Source of the DNA: Shimazuella kribbensis DSM 45090
Lineage (GTDB): Bacteria; Bacillota; Bacilli; Thermoactinomycetales; Thermoactinomycetaceae
DNA length: 64,000 bases
Assembly (NCBI RefSeq): GCF_000428065.1
Contig: NZ_ATZF01000005.1
Span: 186,001 to 250,000, forward strand
Reading direction: 5' to 3'
Shown piece by piece: positions 44,563-54,049 of the stretch (its first letter is position 1; each line of letters starts with the position of its first letter). A model generated the notes under the pieces. The model saw only the letters and a program-made list of their open reading frames with translations. It had not been told where the DNA came from and did no database searches. The translations under genes were made by a program, and so were the position numbers.

Positions 44563-45230
44563 GAATGTAGTTGGTTCCCTTTCCTACACTCAGATAAGAT
44601 TCTTAAACTCAGAAGACAAATGGTAACCCAAGCGCCACCAGCTGCAAATCCAGCGATTACATCGCTAGGATAATGAACCCCTAGATAAACTCTACTTAAA
44701 CCGACCATACTGACCAAAAACAGGGTACTGCTGATGAGGATTATTTTTGCTTTATTTGCATGGGAAAAATGGAGTATGATCATGCACAACATTCCATAGA
44801 AGATAAAGGCTCCCATCGAATGGCCGCTTGGGAAACTATACCCTGTTTCTTCTATTAATCGCGAGAAATTAGGTCTTTCTCTCTGGAATATCCATTTGAG
44901 CATGAGATTAAAAAGACCTCCTAGTCCAATACCAATGACCAGAAATAACGTTTCCCAGTATTTCTTTTTCCAAACCAGTAGACCAGCAGATAAAAAAAGA
45001 AACCAGACTAGAGCATCTTTGGAGCCAAAAAAGGTGAAAAATAGCATCATTTGAGTAAGATCCGGCCGAAGCGAGTGAATCCAAGCAATGATCGTATGAT
45101 CAAAAGTATAAATCTCTTGTTCGAGCAGTTCATCGGTTACTTCTTCAAAGATGCTAATACATACATATAGGAAAAAAATCGATTTTAATAGGTAGAGGAT
45201 GTTTGGTAAGGTAATCGGAAAGTTTTTCAT
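44541..45230 (-). CDS. PAP2-family membrane phosphatase
   Basis: 229 residues with six membrane helices. The three phosphatase motifs are complete: KWIFQRERP (K-x6-RP), PSGHSMG and SRVYLGVHYPSDV. Members dephosphorylate undecaprenyl pyrophosphate or lipid phosphates at the outer face of the membrane; the LIEETGYSFPSGH context resembles BcrC/YwoA-type or PgpB-type enzymes. Single gene; the ATG has a moderate AAGGTGAA site. Confidence 0.9.
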   Translation of the reverse strand: MKNFPITLPNILYLLKSIFFLYVCISIFEEVTDELLEQEIYTFDHTIIAWIHSLRPDLTQMMLFFTFFGSKDALVWFLFLSAGLLVWKKKYWETLFLVIGIGLGGLFNLMLKWIFQRERPNFSRLIEETGYSFPSGHSMGAFIFYGMLCMIILHFSHANKAKIILISSTLFLVSMVGLSRVYLGVHYPSDVIAGFAAGGAWVTICLLSLRILSECRKGNQLHSKKPISP

Positions 45231-45319
45231 ATGTTCACCTTCGATTTAGATTTACGATTATTTAATCATTATATCGAAACGTATTGGTGGAGATGGTAAA
45301 GATATCGCCGAAAAGCAGT

Positions 45320-45349
45320 GCGCCCCAAATCCGTGTGGATTTGGGGCGC
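45320..45349 (-). terminator. GC-rich hairpin after the glycosyltransferase gene
   Basis: GCGCCCCAAATCC pairs perfectly with GGATTTGGGGCGC over a four-base loop. Confidence 0.8.
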
Positions 45350-45385
45350 TTTACTAGCTATGCTGTCTCCTGTTTAGGACTAGAC

Positions 45386-46603
45386 TTAGGATCGAGTTAC
45401 CCAAGAACTGTTCCCGCGGGTCAGATAGGCGCGGATTCGACCAGGAACCAGCATGAATACGTGGACTGCTCCGTAAGCTGTGGCGAATCGCCCCTTGCTG
45501 ACGAATACGGGTTTTGCATTCAGATACGTGATCAGCCCACGAGTTCCCAGCATGGCGAGCATGACGACTGCTTCATCTCGCATGCTCTTTCGGACGAGAG
45601 CCTGAAGGGCAGCGAGTGCCGGAGGACCCACAAGCAGGAGCGGGAAATACGTCCGCACCACCATGTCTGCCAAGGGATAGCCGTTTCCGGACTTCCGAGA
45701 ACGGATCTTGGCGGATCGCAACGACAGGAGTTGATCCCGGAACATACTCCTGTTCCAGCGAATCTGCTGGTTGCGGTATTCCTCCAGCGTCTCCGGAACA
45801 TAGGTCATCGCTTCTGCGCGACCCTCATAGACAGCCTTATACCCAGCGTCGATGACCAGGTTGGTCAACTGCAAGTCATCGCCCGCAAGGCACGGCTTCC
45901 CCTTGTAGGTCTGACCGAGGTAATCGGACCAGATGGCATCCAGCAGGGATCGGCGATACATCGAGATCGGACCCGTACAGGTCCAAACCGCTCCGAAACG
46001 CGACTGTGCTTCACGTTCCAACTCGAACATCAGTCGGTAACGCTCGGCGAGTAGTTTTGTCAGCCCGTTTTTATCTGCATTGGCGACACTTACCTTTCCA
46101 GCCACTGCGCCAATACTGCGATCCGATTGCATCCGTGCCACCATCAGCATGAATGCGTTAGGTTTGAACGGCGAGTCGGAATCTCCTGTGAGGATCAGTT
46201 CCCCAGAAGATACTTGGAACGCAGCATCCTGTGCTTGCCTTTTTCCGGCATTTTTCTCGCGCAGGATGATGTGCCAAGGAGGCTTGTTCCTGTACTTGTT
46301 GTAGATTTGCTCCAGTTCCTCGCGATTCTTGGTGGAGCAATCGTCGACGAGATACACATTCAGCTTGTCTGCTTGGTACTGGCCTTCAATGGACTGGAGA
46401 GTTTCCTCCAGTCGTTCTGGCGACTCGTTGAAGACAGTGATGATTACATCGATTGTAGGAAGATCGTTCTTGGATCCCAAAGAGGTCGATCGAGAGCTGT
46501 TACTGGCATAGCGCCTCTGCATGACTGCATGTGCAGTAGAAGCAAGGACATAAAGACCGCCAGCCGTGTAGAGAATGGCTCGCTTTTGGGATTTGGATAG
46601 CAT
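45386..46603 (-). CDS. Glycosyltransferase family 2, hyaluronan-synthase/NodC-like, GC-rich orphan cassette
   Basis: 405 residues from ATG 46603, chosen because AGGAAAG is just upstream. An N-terminal membrane helix (about 10-28), then the GT-A domain: DD at 87-88, DSD at 141-143, GDD at 241-243 and the processive-synthase motif QQIRW at 279-283, then two to three C-terminal helices. This set is typical of processive beta-glycan synthases such as NodC and HasA. The gene is far richer in GC than its neighbours and stands alone with its own GC-rich hairpin, so it is probably acquired. No further polysaccharide genes are adjacent. Confidence 0.87.
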   Translation of the reverse strand: MLSKSQKRAILYTAGGLYVLASTAHAVMQRRYASNSSRSTSLGSKNDLPTIDVIITVFNESPERLEETLQSIEGQYQADKLNVYLVDDCSTKNREELEQIYNKYRNKPPWHIILREKNAGKRQAQDAAFQVSSGELILTGDSDSPFKPNAFMLMVARMQSDRSIGAVAGKVSVANADKNGLTKLLAERYRLMFELEREAQSRFGAVWTCTGPISMYRRSLLDAIWSDYLGQTYKGKPCLAGDDLQLTNLVIDAGYKAVYEGRAEAMTYVPETLEEYRNQQIRWNRSMFRDQLLSLRSAKIRSRKSGNGYPLADMVVRTYFPLLLVGPPALAALQALVRKSMRDEAVVMLAMLGTRGLITYLNAKPVFVSKGRFATAYGAVHVFMLVPGRIRAYLTRGNSSWVTRS

Positions 46604-46714
46604 GTCTTTCCTGTTCTTTTTGTTCAGGGACAGTATTAGCGCTGGTGCACTAACTAGTACTCTCAGTATATAAGGTACATGCACAATTGGTAAATATTAT
46701 TATGGAAATAATGA

Positions 46715-48058
46715 TTAAACTTGCAAAATCCATTTGGCGATCGTAAAGTAAATCATCAATCCTGTTCCATCAACCAACGTGGAGATCAAAGGACCAGAAA
46801 CAACAGCAGGATCGATCTTTAATCGATGTAATAGTAATGGTAAAAATGCAGATACGAGTGATGACCACAACACAATGGCGAGTGCAGAGAGAGCGACAAC
46901 ATACCCAATATGAAATTCCACATCCAAAAGGAAAGCTCGTATATAAGCGACGATTCCGAGAGAAATACCAAGTAAAACGCCTGTGAGCAATTCTTTCTTG
47001 ATGACCCGAAAAACATCTTTGAATACAACTTCTCCTACCCCTAGTGCACGGACAAGCGTGCTGACAATTTGCGAACCTGTGTTACCGCCTGTACCAATTA
47101 ATAAAGGAATAAAAAAAGATAAGGCCACAATTTTATTGACTGCATCTTGATAGTAAGCGAGAACATTCGATGTATACGCTCCTCCGATAAAAAGTACCAA
47201 GAGCCAAATAATACGTTTGCTGAATAGTTGCATACTGCTTGTTTTGAAATAAGTGTCTTCTAATGGCTGGCTGCCACCTAATTTTTGGAAATCTTCGGTT
47301 GCTTCTTCTTGAATAACATCGAAAACATCATCAACGGTAATAATTCCAACTAATCTTCTTTCGTGATTAATCACAGGAAGTGCAATCAAGTCATAGCGGG
47401 ATAAGATAATAGCTGCCTCTTCTTGTTCCATATCCGCAGGAACACAAACCACATCTTCTGTTATGATGTGTTCCAATCGAGTATCAGGAGATGCGAATAT
47501 CAATTCTTTTAACGAGACAACCCCTACTAAAATTCCGCGGGTATCTGTTACATAAATATAGGAAACGAGCTCTGCCTCATGACCGACTTTGCGAATATGC
47601 TGTAATGTCTGCTCACAACTCCAGTAAGTTCGTGCGGAAATAAAGTCAACTGTCATCAAACTTCCAGCAGTATCTTCAGGATATGTCATCAGTTGATTGA
47701 TCTTTTTCCGATAATCCATTGGTAAAAATTCCAATAAGCGTTCAGCTTGTAGAGGATGAATGGCAAGCAGCATATCTACCACCGTATCACTGGACATCTG
47801 TTTAAACAGTGGGGAGGAGAAGGCGATCGGCAGATGCTGCAAAATATGATATTGCTGCTCAGGGTCTAAGTATTCGATTGTTTCAGCAGCAATGGGAATG
47901 GAGATCAAAGGCAGGAGGCTGATTTGTTCATCATGATCGAGGCCTTTGATGATTTCCGCAATATCATAAGGTTGTAGAGGGTTGATAATGTCATATACAT
48001 CTGATGAAGAATCTTTTAAGTTTAGGCGGATTTGTTCTTGCAACAGGGTATAGTCCAA
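46715..48058 (-). CDS. mgtE: Magnesium transporter MgtE
   Basis: 447 residues from TTG 48058, which has GGAGG eight bases upstream; the GTG nine codons earlier lacks a site. N-terminal MgtE_N domain (about 20-130, PLQPYDIAEIIKGL), two CBS domains (about 135-255) that sense cytosolic Mg2+, then five membrane helices with the pore motif IGTGGNTGSQIVSTLVRAL. No M-box riboswitch fits in the 140-bp gap to spoVR. Confidence 0.95.
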   Translation of the reverse strand: MDYTLLQEQIRLNLKDSSSDVYDIINPLQPYDIAEIIKGLDHDEQISLLPLISIPIAAETIEYLDPEQQYHILQHLPIAFSSPLFKQMSSDTVVDMLLAIHPLQAERLLEFLPMDYRKKINQLMTYPEDTAGSLMTVDFISARTYWSCEQTLQHIRKVGHEAELVSYIYVTDTRGILVGVVSLKELIFASPDTRLEHIITEDVVCVPADMEQEEAAIILSRYDLIALPVINHERRLVGIITVDDVFDVIQEEATEDFQKLGGSQPLEDTYFKTSSMQLFSKRIIWLLVLFIGGAYTSNVLAYYQDAVNKIVALSFFIPLLIGTGGNTGSQIVSTLVRALGVGEVVFKDVFRVIKKELLTGVLLGISLGIVAYIRAFLLDVEFHIGYVVALSALAIVLWSSLVSAFLPLLLHRLKIDPAVVSGPLISTLVDGTGLMIYFTIAKWILQV

Positions 48059-48199
48059 CTGATCGTCCTCCTTATGACAAATCACAAATCTTTCTTAGTA
48101 TGTGCTAGCTGCATAAAAAAGAATGCAAAAACAGTAATGTGTGTTTACTACAGGATAGTAGTAGGGAAAAGAAAGATATAACAGAAAAAGGGGTGAGTC

Positions 48200-49593
48200 T
48201 TGTTGAGTGAGCAAAAAGACTTGGAATACGCGATCGAAGAAATAACCGAGATTGCGACTCACTTTGGCCTTGATTTTTATCCCATGCGCTATGAAATTTG
48301 TCCAGCAGATATCATCTATACATTTGGGGCTTATGGGATGCCAACTCGTTTCTCTCATTGGAGTTTTGGTAAGGCTTTTCACAAGATGAAACTATCTTAT
48401 GATTTCAATTTGAGTAAAATTTATGAGCTAGTGATCAACTCGAACCCCTGTTACGCTTTTTTGTTAAAAGGAAATAGTCTCATTCAAAATAAACTGATTG
48501 TTGCCCATGTTTTAGCCCACTGCGATTTCTTTAAAAATAACTTTCGATTTTCTCGGACATCACGAGACATGGTGGAAAGTATGTCTGCGAGTGCCGAACG
48601 GATACGTGAGTACGAATTGAAATATGGAAAAGAAGAAGTAGAACAATTTTTGGATCATGTTTTGGCTATTCAAGAGCACATCAATCCAAGCCTGCTTGAT
48701 GCCTATACTAGAAAACGAAATGGACATTCACCTCTTCCAAAAGTGGGTCCTTATGATGATTTATGGAAATTAGATGGAGAGGAAGAGCCGAAACAACCGA
48801 GTCTTAGTCGTCGGTTTCCAGAACAACCAGAGAAGGATCTTTTGCTTTTTATTATGAATCACAGTCGAGTACTGCATGATTGGCACCAAGATATTTTGAC
48901 GATTTTACGGGAAGAAATGCTTTATTTTTGGCCTCAATTGGAAACGAAGATCATGAATGAAGGATGGGCTTCTTATTGGCATATACGCATCATGCGAGAG
49001 CTTGATTTAACCGAAGCAGAAACAATTGAATTTGCCAAATTGAATGCATCCGTATTACAACCATCTACCACTTCGATCAATCCTTACTATTTAGGGTTGA
49101 AAATGCTCGAAGATATCGAGCGAAGATGGGATCATCCAACAGAGGAAGAGATAAAGAGGTTAGGCAGGAAACCTGGTCAAGGCAGAGAGAAGTTATTTGA
49201 AATTCGTGAATTGGACTCGATATCTCTTTTATTCGTAACTACTTGACCCGTGATTTAGTAGACAAACTCGATATGTATGTGTTTCAAAAGCAAGGAAATG
49301 ATTGGAAAGTTTCGGATAAAGAATGGGAAAACGTACGAGATCAGCTGGTGACTAGTCGAGTGAATGGCGGTCATCCAGTAATTATGGTGAAAGATGGGGA
49401 CTATTCTCGTAATGGTGAAATATTTTTGCAGCATCACTATGAGGGAATGGAGTTGGATGTGAAGTATTTAGAAAAAACACTTCCTCACATCTACGCATTA
49501 TGGGGAAGAAATGTACATCTGCAAACCGTGATTGACAAACGGGAAGTTGTGTTTACCTACAATGGGAAAAAATGTGTACGTAGATTTTTATAA
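48200..49593 (+). pseudogene. spoVR: Stage V sporulation protein R, single-base frameshift
   Basis: Two frames together cover the whole of SpoVR. The first (48200-49246) runs to FEIRELDS, the second resumes at the homologous [20 protein letters not shown] and ends KKCVRRFL. The junction at 49217-49222 reads gactcgatatct where one extra base (tcggatatc) would restore the frame and give 464 residues, against 468 in B. subtilis. SpoVR helps form the spore cortex. The rest is well conserved, so this is either a recent mutation or a sequencing error. TTG start with AAAGGGGTGA upstream. Confidence 0.88.
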
Positions 49594-49600
49594 AATCAGC

Positions 49601-49633
49601 GACGGCTCCCCTGCGCGATGCGGGGGAGCCGTC
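49601..49633. terminator. GC-rich hairpin between spoVR and the 38-aa cassette
   Basis: GACGGCTCCCCTGC pairs with GCGGGGGAGCCGTC (one wobble). It lies eight bases after the spoVR stop and just after the leftward small gene. Confidence 0.8.
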
Positions 49634-49640
49634 TGTTCAC

Positions 49641-49757
49641 TCAGGAACGGTCAGCAGGCCTGGGGCCGGAGCCGCCCGGCTGACCACCGGTCTGATCCTG
49701 TCCGCCGGCCTTCTGCGGAACATCGGATCCCGGGGTGATTCCGAACATGATGTTCAT
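49641..49757 (-). CDS. Small Gly/Pro-rich peptide, 38 aa, GC-rich orphan cassette
   Basis: ATG 49757 with AGAAGGAG seven bases upstream. The peptide begins MNIMFGITPGSDVP and continues as a Gln/Gly/Pro-rich chain (GGQDQTGGQPGGSG) ending RPADRS; it is probably disordered. A hand count gives about 65% GC for the coding part, while flanks are about one third GC. A 15-bp operator-like palindrome sits upstream and a GC-rich hairpin downstream, so it is a complete foreign-looking unit. Function unknown. Confidence 0.55.
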   Translation of the reverse strand: MNIMFGITPGSDVPQKAGGQDQTGGQPGGSGPRPADRS

Positions 49758-49778
49758 GTTGCTCCTTCTGAACAGCGA

Positions 49779-49793
49779 GTATCACGTTGATAC
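49779..49793. promoter_or_regulatory. Palindromic operator before the 38-aa cassette
   Basis: GTATCA-CGT-TGATAC, between a TATAAT-like -10 (minus strand, about 49804-49809) and the ribosome binding site of the small gene. A site for a dimeric repressor is likely. Confidence 0.5.
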
Positions 49794-49956
49794 TTCCTGT
49801 TCATTATACCTATTAATCAGGTGGTTTTCTATGTATTTTGATTAAAGAATTACATTCATTTTATAGAATTTACATATTTTGTATAAAAATTTAGGCTATA
49901 TGTATGTTACAATAAAACCAACTTCCGGAAGAAAAAGTAATTCTAAGGAGGATTTG

Positions 49957-50667
49957 ATGCTAAATCATAAAAACATCAAAATCGGTATTGTAACATTATC
50001 CGCAGTAGCAATTTCCACTTTTGCTTTTCCATTCATACAGAGTAATGCTGCACCAAGTACAAGTAGTACACTAGGTCTTGTAAACAAAATGTACTCCAAT
50101 ATATCTGGTAAAACAGCACCTACAACTAATCCTAACTACTCCAACAATAACAGTAGTAATACAGGCACTTCTGGTTCAGATAATTCTGGTACCAACAACT
50201 CTGGTTCTACTAACTCTGGCTCGAATAGTGGCACTGGTTCTACTACTACATCACCTACTAGTGGGTCGACAAGTCAATCAAGCGTAGCTCTTGCTGACAA
50301 GATTATCGCGACTGGGGAAAAATTCCTGGGCACTCCTTACCAATATGGGGCTGCATCTGGCCAGACAAGAACTTTTGATTGTTCTTCCTTCACACAGTAT
50401 GTATTTAAACAAAATGGAATCAAGTTGCTTCGTAGTTCTCGCCAACAGTATACCCAAGGGACAAGCGTAGCTCGTAACCAAATTAAAAAAGGGGATCTCC
50501 TCTTCTTTACTACCTCACATTCAGGTGGGAAAATTGGACACGTTGGTATCTATGCAGGGAACAATAAGATTCTTCATACATGGGGATCAAAAGGAGTACA
50601 ATACGAAAGTTTAGATAGAGCTTGGTTGAAACAAGGTTATGTCGGAGCAAAACGTGTAATAAAATAA
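49957..50667 (+). CDS. Secreted NlpC/P60 peptidoglycan endopeptidase
   Basis: 236 residues from ATG 49957 behind AAGGAGG; a longer frame has no site. A signal peptide ends near SNAA (residue 32). A Ser/Thr/Asn/Gly-rich linker (about 55-108, repeats such as NSGTNNSGSTNSGS) leads to the NlpC/P60 domain with Cys142 (FDCSSF), His195 (KIGHVGIY) and His207. These enzymes cut D-Glu to diamino acid bonds in wall peptides. No LysM or SH3 wall-binding domain is present; the low-complexity linker is the only spacer. Terminator follows. Confidence 0.93.
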   Translation: MLNHKNIKIGIVTLSAVAISTFAFPFIQSNAAPSTSSTLGLVNKMYSNISGKTAPTTNPNYSNNNSSNTGTSGSDNSGTNNSGSTNSGSNSGTGSTTTSPTSGSTSQSSVALADKIIATGEKFLGTPYQYGAASGQTRTFDCSSFTQYVFKQNGIKLLRSSRQQYTQGTSVARNQIKKGDLLFFTTSHSGGKIGHVGIYAGNNKILHTWGSKGVQYESLDRAWLKQGYVGAKRVIK

Positions 50668-50680
50668 TAGAAAAATTGGT

Positions 50681-50709
50681 ATCCGTGAACATTTTCACGG
50701 ATTTTTTTT
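50681..50709 (+). terminator. Terminator of the NlpC/P60 gene
   Basis: ATCCGTGAA pairs with TTCACGGAT over four bases, followed by T7. Confidence 0.9.
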
Positions 50710-50901
50710 ATTGCACTGTTTTTTGAAACATAAGAGTTTATGATAATTAATTTTAACTAGTGATCATGTAATGGAGTATAAATCTATTCCTTTGTTAGCG
50801 TAGCTTTTTGTGGGAATATAGCATTAGGTACATGTCAGATTGGATAAGAGATTGAGCACTTTTTATCCATCAAAGGATGAAAAAGAAGAAGGTGATTTTC
50901 G

Positions 50902-51975
50902 ATGAAATCATTAGATACAAATTTTTGTTCTGTTTTCGGAATTCGTTACCCTGTTGTACTTGCGGGTATGGCTGGTGGCCCATCTACTCCAGAGTTGGTA
51001 GCTACGATATCACGAGCAGGTGGTTTAGGAACATTAGGGGCAGCTTATATGACTCCTGAAAAGATAAGAGAAGCAATTCGAAGCATTCGCAAGCTTACAG
51101 ATGCTCCATTTGCTGTAAATCTATTTATTTCTCAAATGCAGACGTCTACTGTTCCCATCGAACGCAACGTGCAATATACTTTGAATCAAATGAGAGATGA
51201 TTTGGGTCTTCCGCAAAAATACGATACTAGCATTACAATAACGGATAATTTTGATCAACAATTTGCTGTTTTAATAGAAGAAAAAGTACCTGTCATCAGT
51301 ACAGCATTCGGCATTTTATCAAATCGTTACCGTGACCAAGCAAAAGCTGCTGGTGTAAAGTTAATTGCTATGGCAACTACAGTAGAAGAGGCAATTCTTG
51401 CTGAAAAAGCAGGTTGTGATGCTGTTGTTGCACAGGGGATGGAGGCTGGAGGTCATCGAGGGACATTTGATGTGAGTGATCAGTCAATGGGTGCAAATGT
51501 GGGACTATTTTCTTTGCTCCCTCAAATAGTCGATCATTTGCACATACCTGTGCTAGCAGCTGGCGGTATCATGGATGGCAGAGGATTGGTTGCAGCTCTA
51601 GCACTTGGAGCCTCAGGTGTTCAAATGGGCACTAAGTTTTTGACAACTATTGAATCTGGAGCACATCCTGCATATAAACAAGCATTGATAAAGGCGAAAA
51701 CAGAAGATGTAGTATTGACAACTGTTTTTTCTGGTAGACCTGCTCGAGGAATTAAAAATAGGTTTATGGAGCATTGGGAAAAGATTGGGGTACAACCTAT
51801 GCATTTTCCTATCCAAAATTCGTTGACAAGAGATATTAGGGATGCTGCAAGTGCTGAGAATAATACGGATTATATGTCACTTTGGGCTGGACAAGGAGTA
51901 GGAATATTGACACAAGAGCAATATGCAGAGGAAGTATTCCTTGAGATCGTAGGAGAAGCAAATCGTCTTTTGTGA
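50902..51975 (+). CDS. Nitronate monooxygenase / NAD(P)H-dependent flavin oxidoreductase
   Basis: 357 residues, TIM-barrel FMN protein. GIRYPVVLAGMAGGPSTPEL and SRAGGLGTLGAAY near the start, QGMEAGGHRGTF with the catalytic His, and AAGGIMDGRG with GVQMGTKFL for the FMN phosphate. Class I nitronate monooxygenases oxidise toxic alkyl nitronates; some relatives are quinone reductases. GAAGGTGA precedes the ATG. Single gene. Confidence 0.92.
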   Translation: MKSLDTNFCSVFGIRYPVVLAGMAGGPSTPELVATISRAGGLGTLGAAYMTPEKIREAIRSIRKLTDAPFAVNLFISQMQTSTVPIERNVQYTLNQMRDDLGLPQKYDTSITITDNFDQQFAVLIEEKVPVISTAFGILSNRYRDQAKAAGVKLIAMATTVEEAILAEKAGCDAVVAQGMEAGGHRGTFDVSDQSMGANVGLFSLLPQIVDHLHIPVLAAGGIMDGRGLVAALALGASGVQMGTKFLTTIESGAHPAYKQALIKAKTEDVVLTTVFSGRPARGIKNRFMEHWEKIGVQPMHFPIQNSLTRDIRDAASAENNTDYMSLWAGQGVGILTQEQYAEEVFLEIVGEANRLL

Positions 51976-52023
51976 GTTGCAATATATTTTTACTTTTCTC
52001 ATAAATATAGGTATCTATAAAAG

Positions 52024-52225
52024 AATTTGCCCCCGCATGCTCGGGGCAGTGGGGGTTCACTCACTAGGATTGGTCTTAGCTTCCTTTGGAACCCTGCTAA
52101 GGGAAATGGGTGTTTCATGGTTATAGGTGTCTGTAGTGGTGACTCGTTCAACGTTTTTTCAGACCGTCGATCAGTTCAGCCAGCTCCTTCTAATCCATCT
52201 CCAATATGTTCCTTAAAACAACACA
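52024..52225 (-). other. Remnant of a GC-rich cassette
   Basis: Moderately GC-rich patch between native genes. On the minus strand a short frame ends KELAELIDGLKKR at a stop (about 52150) with an in-frame stop just upstream, so only a C-terminal piece of a gene is left. A GC-rich hairpin TGCCCC...GGGGCA lies at 52029-52048. It fits the cassette-plus-hairpin pattern but in decayed form. Confidence 0.35.
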
Positions 52226-52234
52226 GAGGTGTAT

Positions 52235-52262
52235 AAAAAGCACTTCCTCAGAGGAAAGTGCC
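52235..52262 (-). terminator. Terminator of the yheC/yheD-type operon
   Basis: On the minus strand GCACTTTCCTC pairs imperfectly with GAGGAAGTGC and is followed by T5, four bases after the acetyltransferase stop. Confidence 0.7.
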
Positions 52263-52265
52263 TTT

Positions 52266-52721
52266 CTATTTTATATCGTTTGGATCATATTCGCCGCCAC
52301 CTAACCAAAGGGTAGGTTTTCCAGTGGGTCCCTTAAATAACTGAAATGCAGTAAATCCACAACGAAAACAAAGTTTTAAACTCGCAACATTATCACATGC
52401 TACTTTTGTATATACTTTTCCTAGTCTCTCTTTTGCCTCCATCAGGAGAGCTTCCCCTACTCCTTGCTTCCGATATCGAGGATGGACAGCAGTGATTGCT
52501 TCCTCGATCCCATAGCGACTGAAGATCATGACTCCAGCCAATTGTTTTTCCTCTAACGCAATAAGAGCAATGGATCCTGGTATAGGATCACTTGTTGAAA
52601 TTTGTGATAACCAGCGCAGAGCCCGATGCGTGATTCTACCTTCACCATTTTTACGGAGGAATAGGATAATTTTTTGCCGGTAAGGAAGGAGATTTGGTAA
52701 TGTAAAGGTAGTAATCTTCAT
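52266..52721 (-). CDS. GNAT-family acetyltransferase, last gene of the yheC/yheD operon
   Basis: 151 residues. The C-terminal half has the acetyl-CoA loop RYRKQGVGEALL and the following VACDNVASLKLCFRCGFTA segment. Its start overlaps the stop of the preceding ATP-grasp gene by four bases, so it belongs to the same operon and may modify a spore or wall component; the target is unknown. Confidence 0.82.
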   Translation of the reverse strand: MKITTFTLPNLLPYRQKIILFLRKNGEGRITHRALRWLSQISTSDPIPGSIALIALEEKQLAGVMIFSRYGIEEAITAVHPRYRKQGVGEALLMEAKERLGKVYTKVACDNVASLKLCFRCGFTAFQLFKGPTGKPTLWLGGGEYDPNDIK

Positions 52722-54034
52722 TCAGCAACAACCCTTCGTGGATAGGATGAAAAACCAGCTAGAAAGCATGCGTATTCCAATATTCTACTCAGGGATTTTG
52801 TTCGAATGGCAGGTTCGTCAAATTTTTGAGGTTTGGCATTCGCTTCGAAAAACCATAATTTCCCTTTGGTATCGATGCCGATATCCATTGACATTTCCCC
52901 ATGGTTCTCCCTCGTTTTTTCTTCAATCTCTTGTGCGAATTGTATGCCTAGCTTTGTCAGTTGATGTTGAAGGGCTTCTTTTTGTGTGGGGAAAGCAGAT
53001 CCTAAAACACGATCCACTTGTTCGATTCTTCCTCCCATGGGTACATGTGTGGAGATTGCCTTTTTTCCTGCAATGCGAACTCCGATCCCAGATACTTTCC
53101 AGAGGGCTGTTTGATCTTTTTGAATCAACATTCGGATATCAAATGGTCTGTCTTGATAAGTAGCTAGTTCAATAGCCTGTTGTATAAGGTATCCTCGGTT
53201 GGCTGCCTTTTTTTTGATTTGTTCATATACTTGTTGTAGATGATGGTATTTCAACTGTTCTTTTTGTTTTTTTGTTTGATGGGTCAACACATAAGGCCCT
53301 TTTCCCTCCACTTTCATCATGCCGATTCCTGCTTTTCCTTCAACTGGTTTTAGAATGAGAGGTGCATGGGAGATCATCATCTGACGAAAAGAAGGATAAT
53401 CAGTTAATTTCGATGTAGCAGGAAGATGTGTTCGACAAGAAGTTGGAGATAGCGTTTGATACAAAGACCACTTATTGAAGAAATGAGGGTTAAACATAGG
53501 GATGTTTTTTCTTTTTAAATACTGGACTGCATTTAGGACAGCAACAGATTGTTCATCTTGTCGATATGGAATACGGTTGTAGACCGCATCAGGAGTTGGA
53601 AGGATTGCTTTTCTAAATTTAGGGATAGGTTTAATTTCTTCCAATAGATACCCATGTACATAGGATTTGTCTTCAAGAATTCCTTTTGGCGTTAAGACGT
53701 ATACTGTAATCCCTGTACATCGTCCCATTTGAATGAGGTCAGCAAAATTTCGATGATTTCCTGCGAATGGCTTTCGGTTATCACTTGTTAAAATTGCTAC
53801 AAACGGACCTAACTGGTAATTTCCTTGTTCATTTTTTTTGCTGCGAACAGGAAGATGATTGGATTTGCGATGTAAGATAGGATCATTTTGAATCTGAATT
53901 TTGGATGGAAATCCTTTTCCTAATGTGACATCAATAGCTGGATGTTTACTTTGCTGCAAAGCTTTTATTGGATAAAAACGAAGAGGAGAAGAGTTCGGAT
54001 CTAGTTCTAGCCATCCTTTGTTTGGTATTTGCAT
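52718..54034 (-). CDS. YheC/YheD-family ATP-grasp protein, copy 4
   Basis: 438 residues, YheD-like length. N-terminal domain of about 100 residues (strand-rich, GPFVAILTSDNRK), then an ATP-grasp domain with LKPVEGKAGIGMMKV, DIRMLIQKDQ and the metal-binding MSMDIGIDTKGKLWFFEANAKP. In Bacillus the pair YheC and YheD is associated with the spore coat. The reaction is unknown but ATP-grasp enzymes join a carboxylate to an amine or thiol. Operon members overlap or nearly touch. Confidence 0.88.
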   Translation of the reverse strand: MQIPNKGWLELDPNSSPLRFYPIKALQQSKHPAIDVTLGKGFPSKIQIQNDPILHRKSNHLPVRSKKNEQGNYQLGPFVAILTSDNRKPFAGNHRNFADLIQMGRCTGITVYVLTPKGILEDKSYVHGYLLEEIKPIPKFRKAILPTPDAVYNRIPYRQDEQSVAVLNAVQYLKRKNIPMFNPHFFNKWSLYQTLSPTSCRTHLPATSKLTDYPSFRQMMISHAPLILKPVEGKAGIGMMKVEGKGPYVLTHQTKKQKEQLKYHHLQQVYEQIKKKAANRGYLIQQAIELATYQDRPFDIRMLIQKDQTALWKVSGIGVRIAGKKAISTHVPMGGRIEQVDRVLGSAFPTQKEALQHQLTKLGIQFAQEIEEKTRENHGEMSMDIGIDTKGKLWFFEANAKPQKFDEPAIRTKSLSRILEYACFLAGFSSYPRRVVAE

Positions 54035-54049
54035 ATGTTCTCCCCCTTG

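Noticed and set aside
45284-46054. 256-codon plus-strand frame over the glycosyltransferase gene
   Set aside because: Antisense shadow; the minus strand carries full GT2 motifs.
48059-48199. M-box magnesium riboswitch before mgtE
   Set aside because: The gap to the divergent spoVR gene is too short and shows no such structure.
49532-49738. 68-codon plus-strand frame overlapping the spoVR end
   Set aside because: Runs through the GC-rich hairpin and lacks a ribosome binding site; the minus-strand 38-codon ORF is better supported.
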